DNA of 13,417 bases. Source: CAZVWH01 sp964631175 (lineage in GTDB: Bacteria > Planctomycetota > Phycisphaerae > Sedimentisphaerales > Anaerobacaceae). Within the stretch, counting starts at the first letter, position 1. Every line of letters starts with the position of its first letter. The position numbers were made by a program, and so were the translations under genes. Location: positions 1 to 13,417 of the forward strand of contig CAZVWH010000078.1 in the NCBI GenBank assembly GCA_964631175.1, read 5' to 3'. Shown here in pieces: positions 1 to 7,016 of the stretch. The notes under the pieces were generated by a model, which saw only the letters and a list, made by a program, of their open reading frames with translations, was not told the origin of the DNA and did not search any database.

Positions 1-203
1 TAGTTAGTTCCGTCCAGAGAGCCTCTTACCTCGACTACCAGATTATCTGTGGGGCTTTCAGGAAAATCTGCCTCAACTGTAACATGAGCGCCTTCGCAGC
101 CGTCTGTTTCAAGATCGATATCATCCGACCACGTGCCGGTCGTAACGCCGACCGAGTTGATTATGGTTTGTTCGCTCTGCCAATTTTTCTTAATCGTTGC
201 CAT
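1..203 (-). CDS. Virion-associated hypothetical protein, C-terminus cut by window edge
   Basis: The gene opens with an ATG at 203 reading MATIKKNWQSEQTI and stays open for 67 codons to the window edge, so only the N-terminal part is seen. A purine-rich site (TAGGAG) overlaps the TAG stop of the preceding gene, which sets this start and suggests translational coupling. The visible part is rich in acidic and beta-forming residues, without a signal peptide or membrane segment. I do not recognise a family. Its place as the last visible gene of the morphogenesis operon, after a tail-fibre-family gene, suggests a minor virion or tail protein. That role is inference from context only. Confidence 0.7.
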   Translation of the reverse strand, partial: MATIKKNWQSEQTIINSVGVTTGTWSDDIDLETDGCEGAHVTVEADFPESPTDNLVVEVRGSLDGTN

Positions 204-214
204 TGCTCATACTC

Positions 215-610
215 CTAATCAAGTGACACCTGTAAGTCTCCCGCTGCAAATCTTGCCTTATCGCCGCTAACTATGGCTCTGGATTGATTCAGCACGCTGT
301 GACAGAGCATATTGCCGCCTGTCGCTGTGTCAAATAGGGCAAAGTGTGTCACCGTGCCCCAATCGCCGGTAGCCTCAGGGAAAATGAGCTCATTGGTGTT
401 GTCAATAGAACCAGCAGAAGCAGTACTCCAGTCGTCCGAATCTGTCTCGACACGCACATAGCCGTTGCCGCTCGGCTCAGCCAGACCTGATGCGTCATCG
501 AGCGGATCAGCGGTAGATAAACCCACATAAATTGTCGGTGGCGTATAGATACCCTTGCCGAAAATGTGTTCCAAGATTTTACTCTCCCAGTGATTACTGA
601 AACTGCCCAT
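215..610 (-). CDS. Phage tail fibre-family protein (131 aa)
   Basis: This small protein resembles a family found in many phages and annotated as tail fibre protein. The recognisable pattern is an N-terminal YTPPTIYVGLSTADP segment (about residues 22-36), a central EPSGNGYVRVE segment (about 45-55), FPEATGDWGTVTHFALFD (about 77-94), and a C-terminal ARFAAGDLQVSLD end. I recall that pattern from memory and have not searched it. The start is well set by AAGGAG eight bases upstream of the ATG at 610. The gene ends in TAG, which overlaps the Shine-Dalgarno site of the next gene. The upstream gap (611-726) holds a nested palindromic repeat. It probably belongs to the distal tail or adhesion apparatus; the exact role is unknown. 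Confidence 0.75.
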   Translation of the reverse strand: MGSFSNHWESKILEHIFGKGIYTPPTIYVGLSTADPLDDASGLAEPSGNGYVRVETDSDDWSTASAGSIDNTNELIFPEATGDWGTVTHFALFDTATGGNMLCHSVLNQSRAIVSGDKARFAAGDLQVSLD

Positions 611-661
611 CGTTTAACTCCTTAATTTCACATTTTGAATTTTGTGATAAATTACGAAATA

Positions 662-714
662 TTTAGCCCCCCAAATCCTTCGACTCTGCTCAGGACAGGT
701 TTATTTGGGGGTTC
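662..714 (+). repeat. TTTAGCCCCC hairpin with a 24-nt insert near the loop
   Basis: Left flank and arm TTTAGCCCCCCAAA begins at 662, and right arm TTTGGGGGTTC ends at 714. Between the left arm and the TTTA loop sits a 24-base insert (676-699) of the CCTTCGACT...CTCAGGACAGG type, seen again at 10686-10709 and 13367-13389. This copy reads TTTAGC on the plus strand, against the flanking minus-strand genes, unlike the other junction copies. Confidence 0.8.
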
Positions 715-726
715 TCACATGCGGGT

Positions 727-1185
727 TTAAAAACCTGGTATCCTTGTGATACTCGATTCGTCTTCCGTTGGGGTGAGAGTCAGAAGAACTGTCTGGCCGT
801 CAGCATCGTAATAATCGATGGAGCCGGTGGATTTATTTTGGACAGCCTTGCCGACAAGCATCTTATCGACGGTCAACTCGCCGATGCCGCTCCAGATTAT
901 CGTTCTTGAGCCGACGATAGTGTCACCATCTGCAGGGTTGTCGCCAGCCTGTAAAAAAGCCTGGATTGTATAACGACCGGCTGGTACATCGGCGTCGAAG
1001 TCACCGACATATCTGCTGCCGCCTTTATCGGTAAGGGTCAAATCATAATCATCAGCGCTATGGCCGTCCGTCCCCCAATCCTCAAATACCTCAGCCGTCG
1101 GATACCATACCTGACCGGCACTATTGCGAATGACGGCATAAACCGTATTGCCCGAAGAATAATCTATGTGTATTTCGTTTGACAT
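727..1185 (-). CDS. Hypothetical virion protein (152 aa)
   Basis: The ATG at 1185 is followed by SNEIHIDYSSGNTVYAVIRNSAGQVWYPTAEVFE. The N-terminal 95 residues look like a beta-sandwich: alternating hydrophobics, glycines, and the segments GRYTIQAFLQAGDNPADGDT and IVGSRTIIWSG. The C-terminal 45 residues (VDKMLVGKAVQNKSTGSIDYYDADGQTVL...) are also beta-like. There is no catalytic motif, signal peptide or membrane segment. Upstream GGAAAACGGTG is a weak ribosome binding site. It lies between the tailspike and the tail-fibre-family gene in the same operon, so an accessory tail or spike-associated role is likely. I do not recognise a named family, and function is inferred only from position. Confidence 0.75.
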   Translation of the reverse strand: MSNEIHIDYSSGNTVYAVIRNSAGQVWYPTAEVFEDWGTDGHSADDYDLTLTDKGGSRYVGDFDADVPAGRYTIQAFLQAGDNPADGDTIVGSRTIIWSGIGELTVDKMLVGKAVQNKSTGSIDYYDADGQTVLLTLTPTEDESSITRIPGF

Positions 1186-1214
1186 ATTTATTCACCGTTT
1201 TCCTAAATATTTCG

Positions 1215-1271
1215 TTTAGCTGTCGCCGGAACGGCGACGGTCTAACCCCCAGGGTAAAGCTGGGGGCTAAA
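1215..1271 (-). repeat. Composite double-hairpin intergenic repeat
   Basis: Two palindromes lie side by side: GTCGCCG/CGGCGAC (1222-1228 and 1232-1238, loop GAA) and CCCCCAG/CTGGGGG (1246-1252 and 1260-1266). On the minus strand it opens TTTAGCCCCC, along transcription. Its TTTAG supplies the TAG stop of the 595-residue spike gene (1267-1269). A nearly identical composite lies at 3091-3148. No U-tract follows, so it is not a standard terminator. Confidence 0.85.
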
Positions 1272-3054
1272 CATCTTTCGTGTTCCAGGTTTCGGTCCAG
1301 TCGTCGGCGAGCACGTCAAACGTGGAAGTCTCGCCGTCATAAGACCAGTGCGTGCCTTGAAGGTGATTGCCGTTGAGAACACATAAACTCGACGTCGGCG
1401 AATCCCATCGCACACAAGCGCCGCTTCCGTTCGTGCAGCCGATGATGTGATTATTGACCACGTGCATATTGCCGATAGTGCCGGAGATTTCCAGGCCCTT
1501 CCATCCGTAGTTTTTTAGAATATTACCGGCAAAGCGAACATCAGTGACGGTCCCAGAGAGCATAAAACCTTTCTCATCGTTGCCGGCCTCCAAAGTGCAG
1601 TGGAAAATGTTGTCGCTGATTATTGTTCTTAAATTGGAATTCGCCAATCGACCGGCATTAACTCGATTGTTTACTGTATTGCCGACAAAGACAATGTCCT
1701 CGGTGTAAGCCGCCTGCAGTCCGTAGAGGGATGCGTCGGTCGTACCGATTATCTGATTGTTGGCCACGGTGACAGCAATTTGCGGAGTACTCGACAGGCC
1801 TTTTACAAATACTCCGTTCTCGCAGTTACGCACAGTGTTTGCATCAATGGAAACATTGATACATCCATCCTTGCCGGTGTGGGTGGAGACCTGAATGCCG
1901 TCACTATCGCAGTTTTCGATAACGTTTCCGCTGACCGTGACGTCATGTGAGCCGTCCTGGACTTCGATGCCGTTCGGTGCACCGTAGCTTTTACCGCCCT
2001 TGCCTGCGTCGGTGATGCGGTTGCCGTAGCAGCTACAATTGAAGGTCTCTTCGTTAATGCCGATGCCGTCGTCACCGGAATTGTGGATTCGATTGTTCTC
2101 AATCGTTACATACGTGCAAAACTCAGTCCGGATACCGACCGTCCAGCCGTTCTCAATTGTCAGGTTTTCGATAGTCAAATTCTCAACGGTATTAAAGCCG
2201 ACCGTCCAAATCGAATCTGCGCCGCTGCCACGGTTATCCTTATCGCCGTCGATGTACATGTCCCTGACGGTAATATTTTTATTGCCGGTTGGATGCCGCT
2301 GGGCAAAGGTATAGTCGCACTCGTTGGTAATCATAGTCTTATCACCGACGGATGTATCAAAGGCAAGCTTAGTAGCGGTGCCTTCTCCGGCAAGGATGAC
2401 GTCCGATGGAATCTTGATGGTATCGGTGAGCGTGAAACTGCCGGCTGTTAGAAAAACAGTTCCTCCGCCGGCGGCTCCGACCTGCGAAAGAGCTGCGTTT
2501 ATTTCGACATCATCTGCCGTGCCGTCGCAGATGTAGTCAGCCTGGTTCTTGTGCTTGTCGGTGGCGTCGGCTGCTGCAACCACCATGCTGACAGTATCAC
2601 CGGCTGCGCCAGGAATCACAAAATTATGGCCGGACCGGCTGTCGGTAATCGAGACGATGTCACCGCCGGATGTAGTCACTATCGCTAGGCGAATGTGAGG
2701 CGTAGCTGCCATATCAGGGAAGCTGTCGTATTCGTCGATAACAAGATTACCCGTTGAATTTAGATAGACATAAATATTTTCCTTATCGTCTGCTAAGGTA
2801 TTTCCGGAAGAGCCTTCGTAGCTGACTAATTGCGTGCCCAGCCAGAATTTACCGGCCTTTACGCCGATATCGAGGCCGTCTTCGTCGAAGACCCGCAGGT
2901 CGTTTGCCCGCCGTGTGGCCAAAAGCAGCCGATAGAGCAGTTTTCTAAACTGAAGATAGTAAGGCGATGTCCCTGTGGGTATGAACTCAACGCCGGTCTC
3001 GCTATCGGACTGAATGTTTAACAGTTCGTTATCTGACGGATATGCCTCGGACAT
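1267..3054 (-). CDS. Parallel beta-helix tailspike / pectate lyase-like protein (595 aa)
   Basis: This is the largest gene in the window and probably the receptor-binding or depolymerising tailspike. Residues 1-150 form an N-terminal virion-attachment region. Residues about 172-225 show the entry typical of Pectate_lyase_3 folds (DGTADDVEINAAL, GGGTVFLTAGSFTLTDTI, IPSDVILAGEG). From about 225 to 560 the chain is built of short PbH1-like coils such as VENLTIENLTIENGW, VTIENNRIHNSGDDGIGI, VTVSGNVIENCDSDGIQV and VANNQIIG, the pattern of a right-handed parallel beta-helix. A catalytic triad cannot be assigned by eye, although the GDDGIGI and CDSDGIQV turns carry clustered aspartates. AAGGAG precedes the ATG at 3054. 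The stop lies inside a hairpin repeat. Substrate is unknown; it would be a host surface glycan if enzymatic. Confidence 0.85.
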   Translation of the reverse strand: MSEAYPSDNELLNIQSDSETGVEFIPTGTSPYYLQFRKLLYRLLLATRRANDLRVFDEDGLDIGVKAGKFWLGTQLVSYEGSSGNTLADDKENIYVYLNSTGNLVIDEYDSFPDMAATPHIRLAIVTTSGGDIVSITDSRSGHNFVIPGAAGDTVSMVVAAADATDKHKNQADYICDGTADDVEINAALSQVGAAGGGTVFLTAGSFTLTDTIKIPSDVILAGEGTATKLAFDTSVGDKTMITNECDYTFAQRHPTGNKNITVRDMYIDGDKDNRGSGADSIWTVGFNTVENLTIENLTIENGWTVGIRTEFCTYVTIENNRIHNSGDDGIGINEETFNCSCYGNRITDAGKGGKSYGAPNGIEVQDGSHDVTVSGNVIENCDSDGIQVSTHTGKDGCINVSIDANTVRNCENGVFVKGLSSTPQIAVTVANNQIIGTTDASLYGLQAAYTEDIVFVGNTVNNRVNAGRLANSNLRTIISDNIFHCTLEAGNDEKGFMLSGTVTDVRFAGNILKNYGWKGLEISGTIGNMHVVNNHIIGCTNGSGACVRWDSPTSSLCVLNGNHLQGTHWSYDGETSTFDVLADDWTETWNTKDV

Positions 3055-3090
3055 AAAAATCTCCTTTTGCGAATCGCAATAAAAATTTTG

Positions 3091-3148
3091 TTTAGCCGTC
3101 GCCGGTACGGCGACGGTCTAACCCCCAGGGTAAACCTGGGGGCTAAAC
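3091..3148 (-). repeat. Composite double-hairpin intergenic repeat
   Basis: This is a second copy of the element at 1215-1271: GTCGCCG/CGGCGAC (3098-3104, 3108-3114, loop GTA) followed by CCCCCAGG/CCTGGGGG (3122-3129 and 3135-3142). The loop of the first hairpin differs (GTA against GAA) while the stem is intact. It lies between the 257-residue gene and the spike gene, pointing with minus-strand transcription. Confidence 0.85.
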
Positions 3149-3152
3149 AAGT

Positions 3153-3926
3153 TCACTTAATTTTCAACACCAATTGATTCGTTTGCTTATCAAATGAGGA
3201 AATGCTAACTTTTTCCGCAGGTTTTGCTTGCGGCGTCACCGTGACCTGTCGAGTTTCGCCGCTGCTTATCCGGCCGGCCTGGTCGGTAATCCTGACAGCG
3301 AATTTGTAAACGCCGGCCTGTAGCGGTGGACTTATCCACTTGATTGTATCAGCGTCAAAGCCGAATTGTCCGTGGCCGAAACTTCCCTTTGCAAAACCCA
3401 TCGCTGCAGCACCGTCATAGCCGAAGTCGCTCAGGCCGAAGCTGGCCGTTGCAAAGCCAGCCTTATCCTGCCAGGCCGACCAGATTCTTATCGGTGTATC
3501 GTTAAGTGCGTTGCTATAGTCGATTTCGCCGGTGCCATTGTCAAAAAAGATATCAGCCGTCATACCTGTCGGCAGATTCTGCCTCCGCAGCAAAGTTATT
3601 TTTATACGACCGCTTCCGAGGAGTGGGACATCGATGTCGCTACTAAAATCGATGTGTGCGTATTGCTGTTTAACGGCAAAAACCTCTATGCGAACCAGAG
3701 ACTCAAAAGATGCAGGAATTTGAACAATCTTTTGCCTTTGCTGACTATCGACAATCGCACCTGCGAATCGCCCGTTGACATAAATCTGATAGAGCATGTC
3801 ACTGTAAATTGATCGCCACTTGACCAGCGCTACCCTCGGTGCACCGATGTATCTTCCGTCGGCCCAGATTCCGCAGGGCAGCTCAAATGCTCTGACCGAT
3901 TTTATGCCTGCCCTTATAAGTGACAT
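3153..3926 (-). CDS. Virion/tail protein with Gly-Phe tandem repeat (257 aa)
   Basis: Residues 1-115 are beta-rich (KWRSIYSDMLYQIYVNGRFAGA...) and look like a short jelly-roll or Fn3-like unit. Residues 157-171 and 177-191 are a tandem repeat with the pattern G-F-A-x-x-S-F-G-x-x-x-F-G-[YF]-D. Residues about 196-232 resemble an Ig-like strand set (PPLQAGVYKFAVRITDQAGR). Such Gly-Phe segments occur in structural proteins of some phages, but I cannot name the family. AAGGAA precedes the ATG at 3926. It lies directly upstream of the tailspike gene, so it may be a tail hub, nozzle or spike adaptor. That role is inference. Confidence 0.75.
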   Translation of the reverse strand: MSLIRAGIKSVRAFELPCGIWADGRYIGAPRVALVKWRSIYSDMLYQIYVNGRFAGAIVDSQQRQKIVQIPASFESLVRIEVFAVKQQYAHIDFSSDIDVPLLGSGRIKITLLRRQNLPTGMTADIFFDNGTGEIDYSNALNDTPIRIWSAWQDKAGFATASFGLSDFGYDGAAAMGFAKGSFGHGQFGFDADTIKWISPPLQAGVYKFAVRITDQAGRISSGETRQVTVTPQAKPAEKVSISSFDKQTNQLVLKIK

Positions 3927-3941
3927 TGCATTTCCTTTTTA

Positions 3942-3970
3942 AACCCCCAGGATAAACCTGGGGGCTAAAC
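3942..3970 (-). repeat. CCCCCAGG/CCTGGGGG intergenic hairpin
   Basis: Perfect 8-bp arms lie at 3944-3951 and 3957-3964. On the minus strand it reads TTTAGCCCCCAGG, loop TTTAT, CCTGGGGG, and is followed by AAAAAGGAA, the ribosome binding site of the 257-residue gene. It fills nearly the whole 46-base junction. Confidence 0.85.
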
Positions 3971-3972
3971 GG

Positions 3973-4341
3973 TTAAAACAATTGTGTGTAAATAATTTCG
4001 TAATCAACGGCGACACCAACACCGGTTGTGCGTTCGTTATTTGTCTTAAATACATCCAACCGCAGATTATCGAGCTGTCGTCCTGCGTCGGTTATCAGCT
4101 TATGAGTGTCACCATCCATAAAGGCAGATATGGCCTCGAGCCTCTTATCCAGCGAAGCTCTGCTTTTTGCCTGAAGCATTCCTGTCTGTTTTATTTGTCT
4201 TGTGCCTCGGCCAAGGTCGATGCTCAGCACACCATCCAGCCCCGGCACAGCCTTTTCCAGCGAGGCTCTTTTGAAACTGCCCGGCTGAATCTCTAAGTCC
4301 TGCTCGTCAAATAAAACTTGTCCGTCTAAAGTAACACTCAT
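3973..4341 (-). CDS. Virion protein, likely head completion or tail (122 aa)
   Basis: The frame is open from 4407, but the likely start is the ATG at 4341 (MSVTLDGQVLFDEQDLEIQP), because GAAGGAAAA lies seven bases upstream. The sequence between 4363 and 4407 belongs to a REP-like repeat (4363-4446), so the longer N-terminus is probably not real. The 122-residue product alternates beta strands and turns (VPGLDGVLSIDLGRGTRQIKQTG), then a helix (SLDKRLEAISAFMDGDTHKL), and ends in strands (VGVAVDYEIIYTQLF). No named family is recognised. Between head and tail genes it could be a neck, tail-completion or Dit-like component. Confidence 0.75.
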   Translation of the reverse strand: MSVTLDGQVLFDEQDLEIQPGSFKRASLEKAVPGLDGVLSIDLGRGTRQIKQTGMLQAKSRASLDKRLEAISAFMDGDTHKLITDAGRQLDNLRLDVFKTNNERTTGVGVAVDYEIIYTQLF

Positions 4342-4362
4342 TTGTTTTCCTTCGTCACGGGC

Positions 4363-4446
4363 TGTCATTACGAGCTCGCCTTGGGCGGGTGTGGTAATCT
4401 CATACAATCAAAAATTGGAGATTACTTCGCTTCGCTCGCAATGACA
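4363..4446. repeat. REP-like palindromic element (TGTCATTRCGAG family)
   Basis: Outer arms TGTCATTACGAG (4363-4374) and CTCGCAATGACA (4435-4446) pair almost perfectly. Inner arms GTAATCTC (4394-4401) and GAGATTAC (4418-4425) pair exactly. The segment CTTCGCTTCGCTCGCAATGA is typical of this widespread family, and a second copy lies at 13233-13310. The element sits between the head-completion gene and the 122-residue gene. Confidence 0.85.
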
Positions 4447-4454
4447 TCCATCAA

Positions 4455-5111
4455 TCAATCCCTTACCAATCTCGCTGACGCGCCAATCCGTGTGACGTCA
4501 GCTATTCCGTCAGAGCCGGCGTCGATGCTCAGCCGACACCGCTGTCTGGCTCGCTCAAACAGATTGTGATAATACCGGCTCTTTTTCCAGAAACTCTCCT
4601 CTTCGGTCTTACCGGCTAACATTGCATATACCACGGAGATAACCGCAAAAACCGACGACCTTTTTAAGACATCCGTGTCGAGGATATCCTGCACATTTAT
4701 GTCACTGGCGGGATTGCCCGGCTTGATACTAAAGTGCTCGGTTAATTGAAAGGCAATTTCATTGGCCTGTGGCCGAAATGTGCTGATACGGTAAGATATA
4801 TCAGTAGCTGTCGGCGGCGCTATAGGCTCATCGTCTGAATCCGCTCTGATAATGGAGATGGTAAGCTGCGTTGAAGAATCTACCGAAATAATTTCATACG
4901 CACCATCCAATGTTCCATCTGCAGATTGCAGATAAATAACGCCGCCCTGCTGGACCTGTGCACTTATAAAATCTGCGGCATCGGTGCTGAATGTCGTGCC
5001 GGTCAGTGTTCCACTTGTCCCCGATGTGAGCACCTGTCCCGGCAGATGTAATTCTCCAAACAACATCGGCTCGTATCTGAGAATATCCGCATCGTTTGAG
5101 AAACTAACCAT
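4455..5111 (-). CDS. Probable head-tail connector/adaptor protein (218 aa)
   Basis: The frame opens with an ATG at 5120, but GGAG abuts that codon directly. The ATG at 5111 (MVSFSNDADIL) has the same GGAG nine bases upstream and is preferred. Residues 1-20 are helical (DADILRYEPMLFGEL). Residues about 25-110 form a beta domain (GTLTGTTFSTDAADF, GGVIYLQSADGTLDGAYEI). Residues 150-195 are strongly helical (FAVISVVYAMLAGKTEEESF, WKKSRYYHNLFERARQRCRL), as in the helical core of head-tail adaptors. It follows the major capsid gene, where phages usually encode the adaptor that extends the portal. Family assignment is by architecture and position only. Confidence 0.75.
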   Translation of the reverse strand: MVSFSNDADILRYEPMLFGELHLPGQVLTSGTSGTLTGTTFSTDAADFISAQVQQGGVIYLQSADGTLDGAYEIISVDSSTQLTISIIRADSDDEPIAPPTATDISYRISTFRPQANEIAFQLTEHFSIKPGNPASDINVQDILDTDVLKRSSVFAVISVVYAMLAGKTEEESFWKKSRYYHNLFERARQRCRLSIDAGSDGIADVTRIGASARLVRD

Positions 5112-5125
5112 ATTTGTCATCTCCG

Positions 5126-5191
5126 TTTAACCCGTGAGATAGAAATCTTACGGGCATGAAAAATCTGTGAGTATTTATCTCACGGGTTTAA
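5126..5191. repeat. Triple-arm palindrome CCCGTGAGAT/ATCTCACGGG
   Basis: AACCCGTGAGAT (5129-5140) pairs with ATCTCACGGGTT (5177-5188), and also with ATCTTACGGG (5145-5154) apart from one mismatch. Two alternative hairpins are thus possible. It fills the junction between the major capsid and connector genes. The TAA stop of the capsid gene (5188-5190) overlaps its right end. It is a different family from the CCCCC hairpins. Confidence 0.75.
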
Positions 5192-6342
5192 CTTGTGCTC
5201 AGGTCGCGAATCAGGCCATGTGCAGTCTCGTTCTTGAGCTCCAGAGTATATTCACTGATCAGTTCGCCGCACTCATAGTCGCCACTGCTTGCCAATGGCT
5301 TGAAATGAAAGCTGCGACCAGCCAACGGCAGCACGTTAATTCGAGACGAATCCAACAGCAATACCGCATCATGCGGCATCCAACGCGTGGCAACAATTCT
5401 GCAGACTCCAAAATCACTTTCGTAAATGCTTATCATATTGGTGAAAGTAGTATCGTCGGCGGTGTATGTTCGGCTGCCGGCACAGAAGGCGTTAATCTTT
5501 CGCTTCTGAGAGCCTCCAACGACAATCACGTCCACATTACCATTGCTGTTTTCCCAGATTGACCTTAGCACATAATTAATCTTTGCTTCATCAAGGTCGG
5601 TGCCGCTGGGAAAGCCGCTGTCACCGGTGTGAAAGACATTGGTTGAGAGGTGCTGAATAATGCCATTCATCGAGCGTCTAACGGAGGCGCTTCCTTGCGG
5701 ATTTGCGGTCGGCTGGCCGCCGTTAATAACGGTGTTTTCCAGATCGCGAAGCAGCTCCCGCAGGCGCTCCTGCTTTTGATAATCCATCTCGTCGGCTAAA
5801 CCTAATTGGCTGGCCACCATATCGGTTCCGCTAACCTCTACCGCAGCAGTAAATATCTGCGAATAGTTACCGTACCGAGTCCGGTTGGTGAACCTCACGT
5901 TCGGTTTATCAGCTCCTTCCAGAGCAGCGTTTCCAAGGATGTTGATTATCTGGTCGTCGGCCAGAGCCTCGGCAGTCGTCCCCGCATAACCGCGAGTTAC
6001 CGTCAGCGTATCACCGTTTATACTGGTAACGATCATCAGCTCCTCTGAGCCTTTGACCTGAATTTGGTCGCCTATGCGGAAGCGGCTTCCATGATCAACG
6101 TCAAATTCGGTGTCACTGCTCGGATCGGTCCAGCTACTGTCGTTGATGGCATCTTTGTTGGGCAAGAGCTCGTCCTCAAGCCATTCGTGATGTGTGCTGG
6201 TCGCCTCTCTCATCGGATCGCCCAAGGCGTCCAGCAAAGGTGTCTCATAAGGCGAAATTATCCCAATCAAATCTGATACGTCCTCAGCCAATTCCGGCAG
6301 AGTCGTACCTGCTGAATAGGTTGCTTTTCCTGTAAAGGACAT
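5188..6342 (-). CDS. Major capsid protein, SU10/DUF5309-like (384 aa)
   Basis: This is the shell subunit of the virion. The N-terminus (DVSDLIGIISPYETPLLDALG, residues 21-41, then HHEWLEDELL, 51-60) fits the DUF5309/SU10 major capsid family of HK97-fold proteins. Residues about 80-135 form a beta insertion (GSRFRIGDQIQVKGSEELMI, INGDTLTVTRGYAGTTAEAL). Later segments include YGNYSQIFTAAVEVSGT (157-173), a helix rich in Arg/Leu (KQERLRELLRDLENTVINGG) and NVDVIVVGGSQKRKINAF (269-286), all typical of this fold. The size of 384 residues is ordinary for an unprocessed HK97-type shell protein. AAGGAG lies eight to nine bases before the ATG. It follows the scaffold gene, as expected, and no protease gene is visible. 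Confidence 0.88.
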   Translation of the reverse strand: MSFTGKATYSAGTTLPELAEDVSDLIGIISPYETPLLDALGDPMREATSTHHEWLEDELLPNKDAINDSSWTDPSSDTEFDVDHGSRFRIGDQIQVKGSEELMIVTSINGDTLTVTRGYAGTTAEALADDQIINILGNAALEGADKPNVRFTNRTRYGNYSQIFTAAVEVSGTDMVASQLGLADEMDYQKQERLRELLRDLENTVINGGQPTANPQGSASVRRSMNGIIQHLSTNVFHTGDSGFPSGTDLDEAKINYVLRSIWENSNGNVDVIVVGGSQKRKINAFCAGSRTYTADDTTFTNMISIYESDFGVCRIVATRWMPHDAVLLLDSSRINVLPLAGRSFHFKPLASSGDYECGELISEYTLELKNETAHGLIRDLSTS

Positions 6343-6364
6343 CGTTTATTCTCCTTTTGTTTTA

Positions 6365-6394
6365 TGACCCCCCCAGTAAACTGGGGGGCTAAAC
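6365..6394 (-). repeat. CCCCCCAG/CTGGGGGG intergenic hairpin
   Basis: Arms lie at 6369-6376 and 6381-6388 with a TTTA loop on the minus strand. It sits between the scaffold stop and the AAGGAG of the major capsid gene, pointing with transcription. Confidence 0.85.
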
Positions 6395-6403
6395 GTTTTT
6401 CAC

Positions 6404-6967
6404 TTACAAATAATTTCTTCTCAGTTTCAAATACTCTTGTAAATCTGTTCTGTTGCCGGTCGTTGCAGCTTTTTTGGCTGCTCTTTCAAGGATGGTTTGG
6501 CTGTTTCGCATTCGCTCTCTGGATCCCGCTGTTTTTGTTGCTGCCATAGCATCACCCGTCGTCCGTAGCACTGCCGGATTGGTTTCAGCAAACAAGTATT
6601 GCTTTTCCTTTTTCAATTGCTTAATCAAGCCATCCAAATCTACATCGTTGTCACCTTCGAGCTTGGCCTTGGCAATCAATACAGCGGCTTCCAAATCAAC
6701 AGCCCCTGCTGCATTCAACCTGTGTATCAATTTCTGTTCGAGCCGGATGTTGTTTAATTGCTCAGACATCTTCGCTGCTTGTGATTTAGCCTCAGTCAAT
6801 TGCTCATTTAACATCTCGGCTTTTTTCTCGGCACTCTGTGCCCTCTTGCGGTAGCGGATCGATTCTACTACCGGAACGAGTTTCAAATTGTCACTGCCGT
6901 AGGGCATCTTGTCGATTGACTGTTCGGTGTCGTCCGACAAAAACTCTTGCGATTCTGTCGCATTCAT
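6404..6967 (-). CDS. GP20-like capsid scaffolding protein (187 aa)
   Basis: The likely start is the ATG at 6967 (MNATESQEFLSDD), with AAGGAG just upstream. Longer starts run back through a hairpin repeat and into the portal gene. Residues about 36-80 form a charged coiled coil (KRAQSAEKKAEMLNEQLTEA, KSQAAKMSEQLNNIRLEQKL). Residues about 84-125 (NAAGAVDLEAAVLIAKAKLE, DLDGLIKQLKKEKQYLF) match the pattern of phage GP20-type scaffold proteins, in which a helical region ends in a short YLF motif. A basic tail follows (TGNRTDLQEYLKLRRNYL), which in scaffolds often contacts the shell. It lies between the portal and major capsid genes, the canonical scaffold position. It should direct procapsid assembly and be absent from mature virions. 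Confidence 0.82.
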   Translation of the reverse strand: MNATESQEFLSDDTEQSIDKMPYGSDNLKLVPVVESIRYRKRAQSAEKKAEMLNEQLTEAKSQAAKMSEQLNNIRLEQKLIHRLNAAGAVDLEAAVLIAKAKLEGDNDVDLDGLIKQLKKEKQYLFAETNPAVLRTTGDAMAATKTAGSRERMRNSQTILERAAKKAATTGNRTDLQEYLKLRRNYL

Positions 6968-6985
6968 AAAAATCTCCTTGTTTAT

Positions 6986-7015
6986 AACCCCCCAGATAAA
7001 CTGGGGGGCTAACCA
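6986..7015 (-). repeat. CCCCCCAG/CTGGGGGG intergenic hairpin
   Basis: Arms lie at 6988-6995 and 7001-7008, with loop TTTAT on the minus strand. It lies between the portal stop and the scaffold ribosome binding site. Read through in one frame it would encode LAPQFIWGV, which explains the false upstream extension of the scaffold frame. Confidence 0.85.
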
Positions 7016-7016
7016 T

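Noticed and set aside
1803..2102. Second minus-strand frame inside the spike gene, and plus-strand frames at 2039-2451
   Set aside because: These are shadows of the beta-helix coding sequence, with biased composition and no motifs.
1215..7015. The regularly spaced CCCCC palindromes as a CRISPR array or as intrinsic terminators
   Set aside because: Spacing is gene-sized rather than 30-40 bases, and no U-tract follows the stems along transcription.
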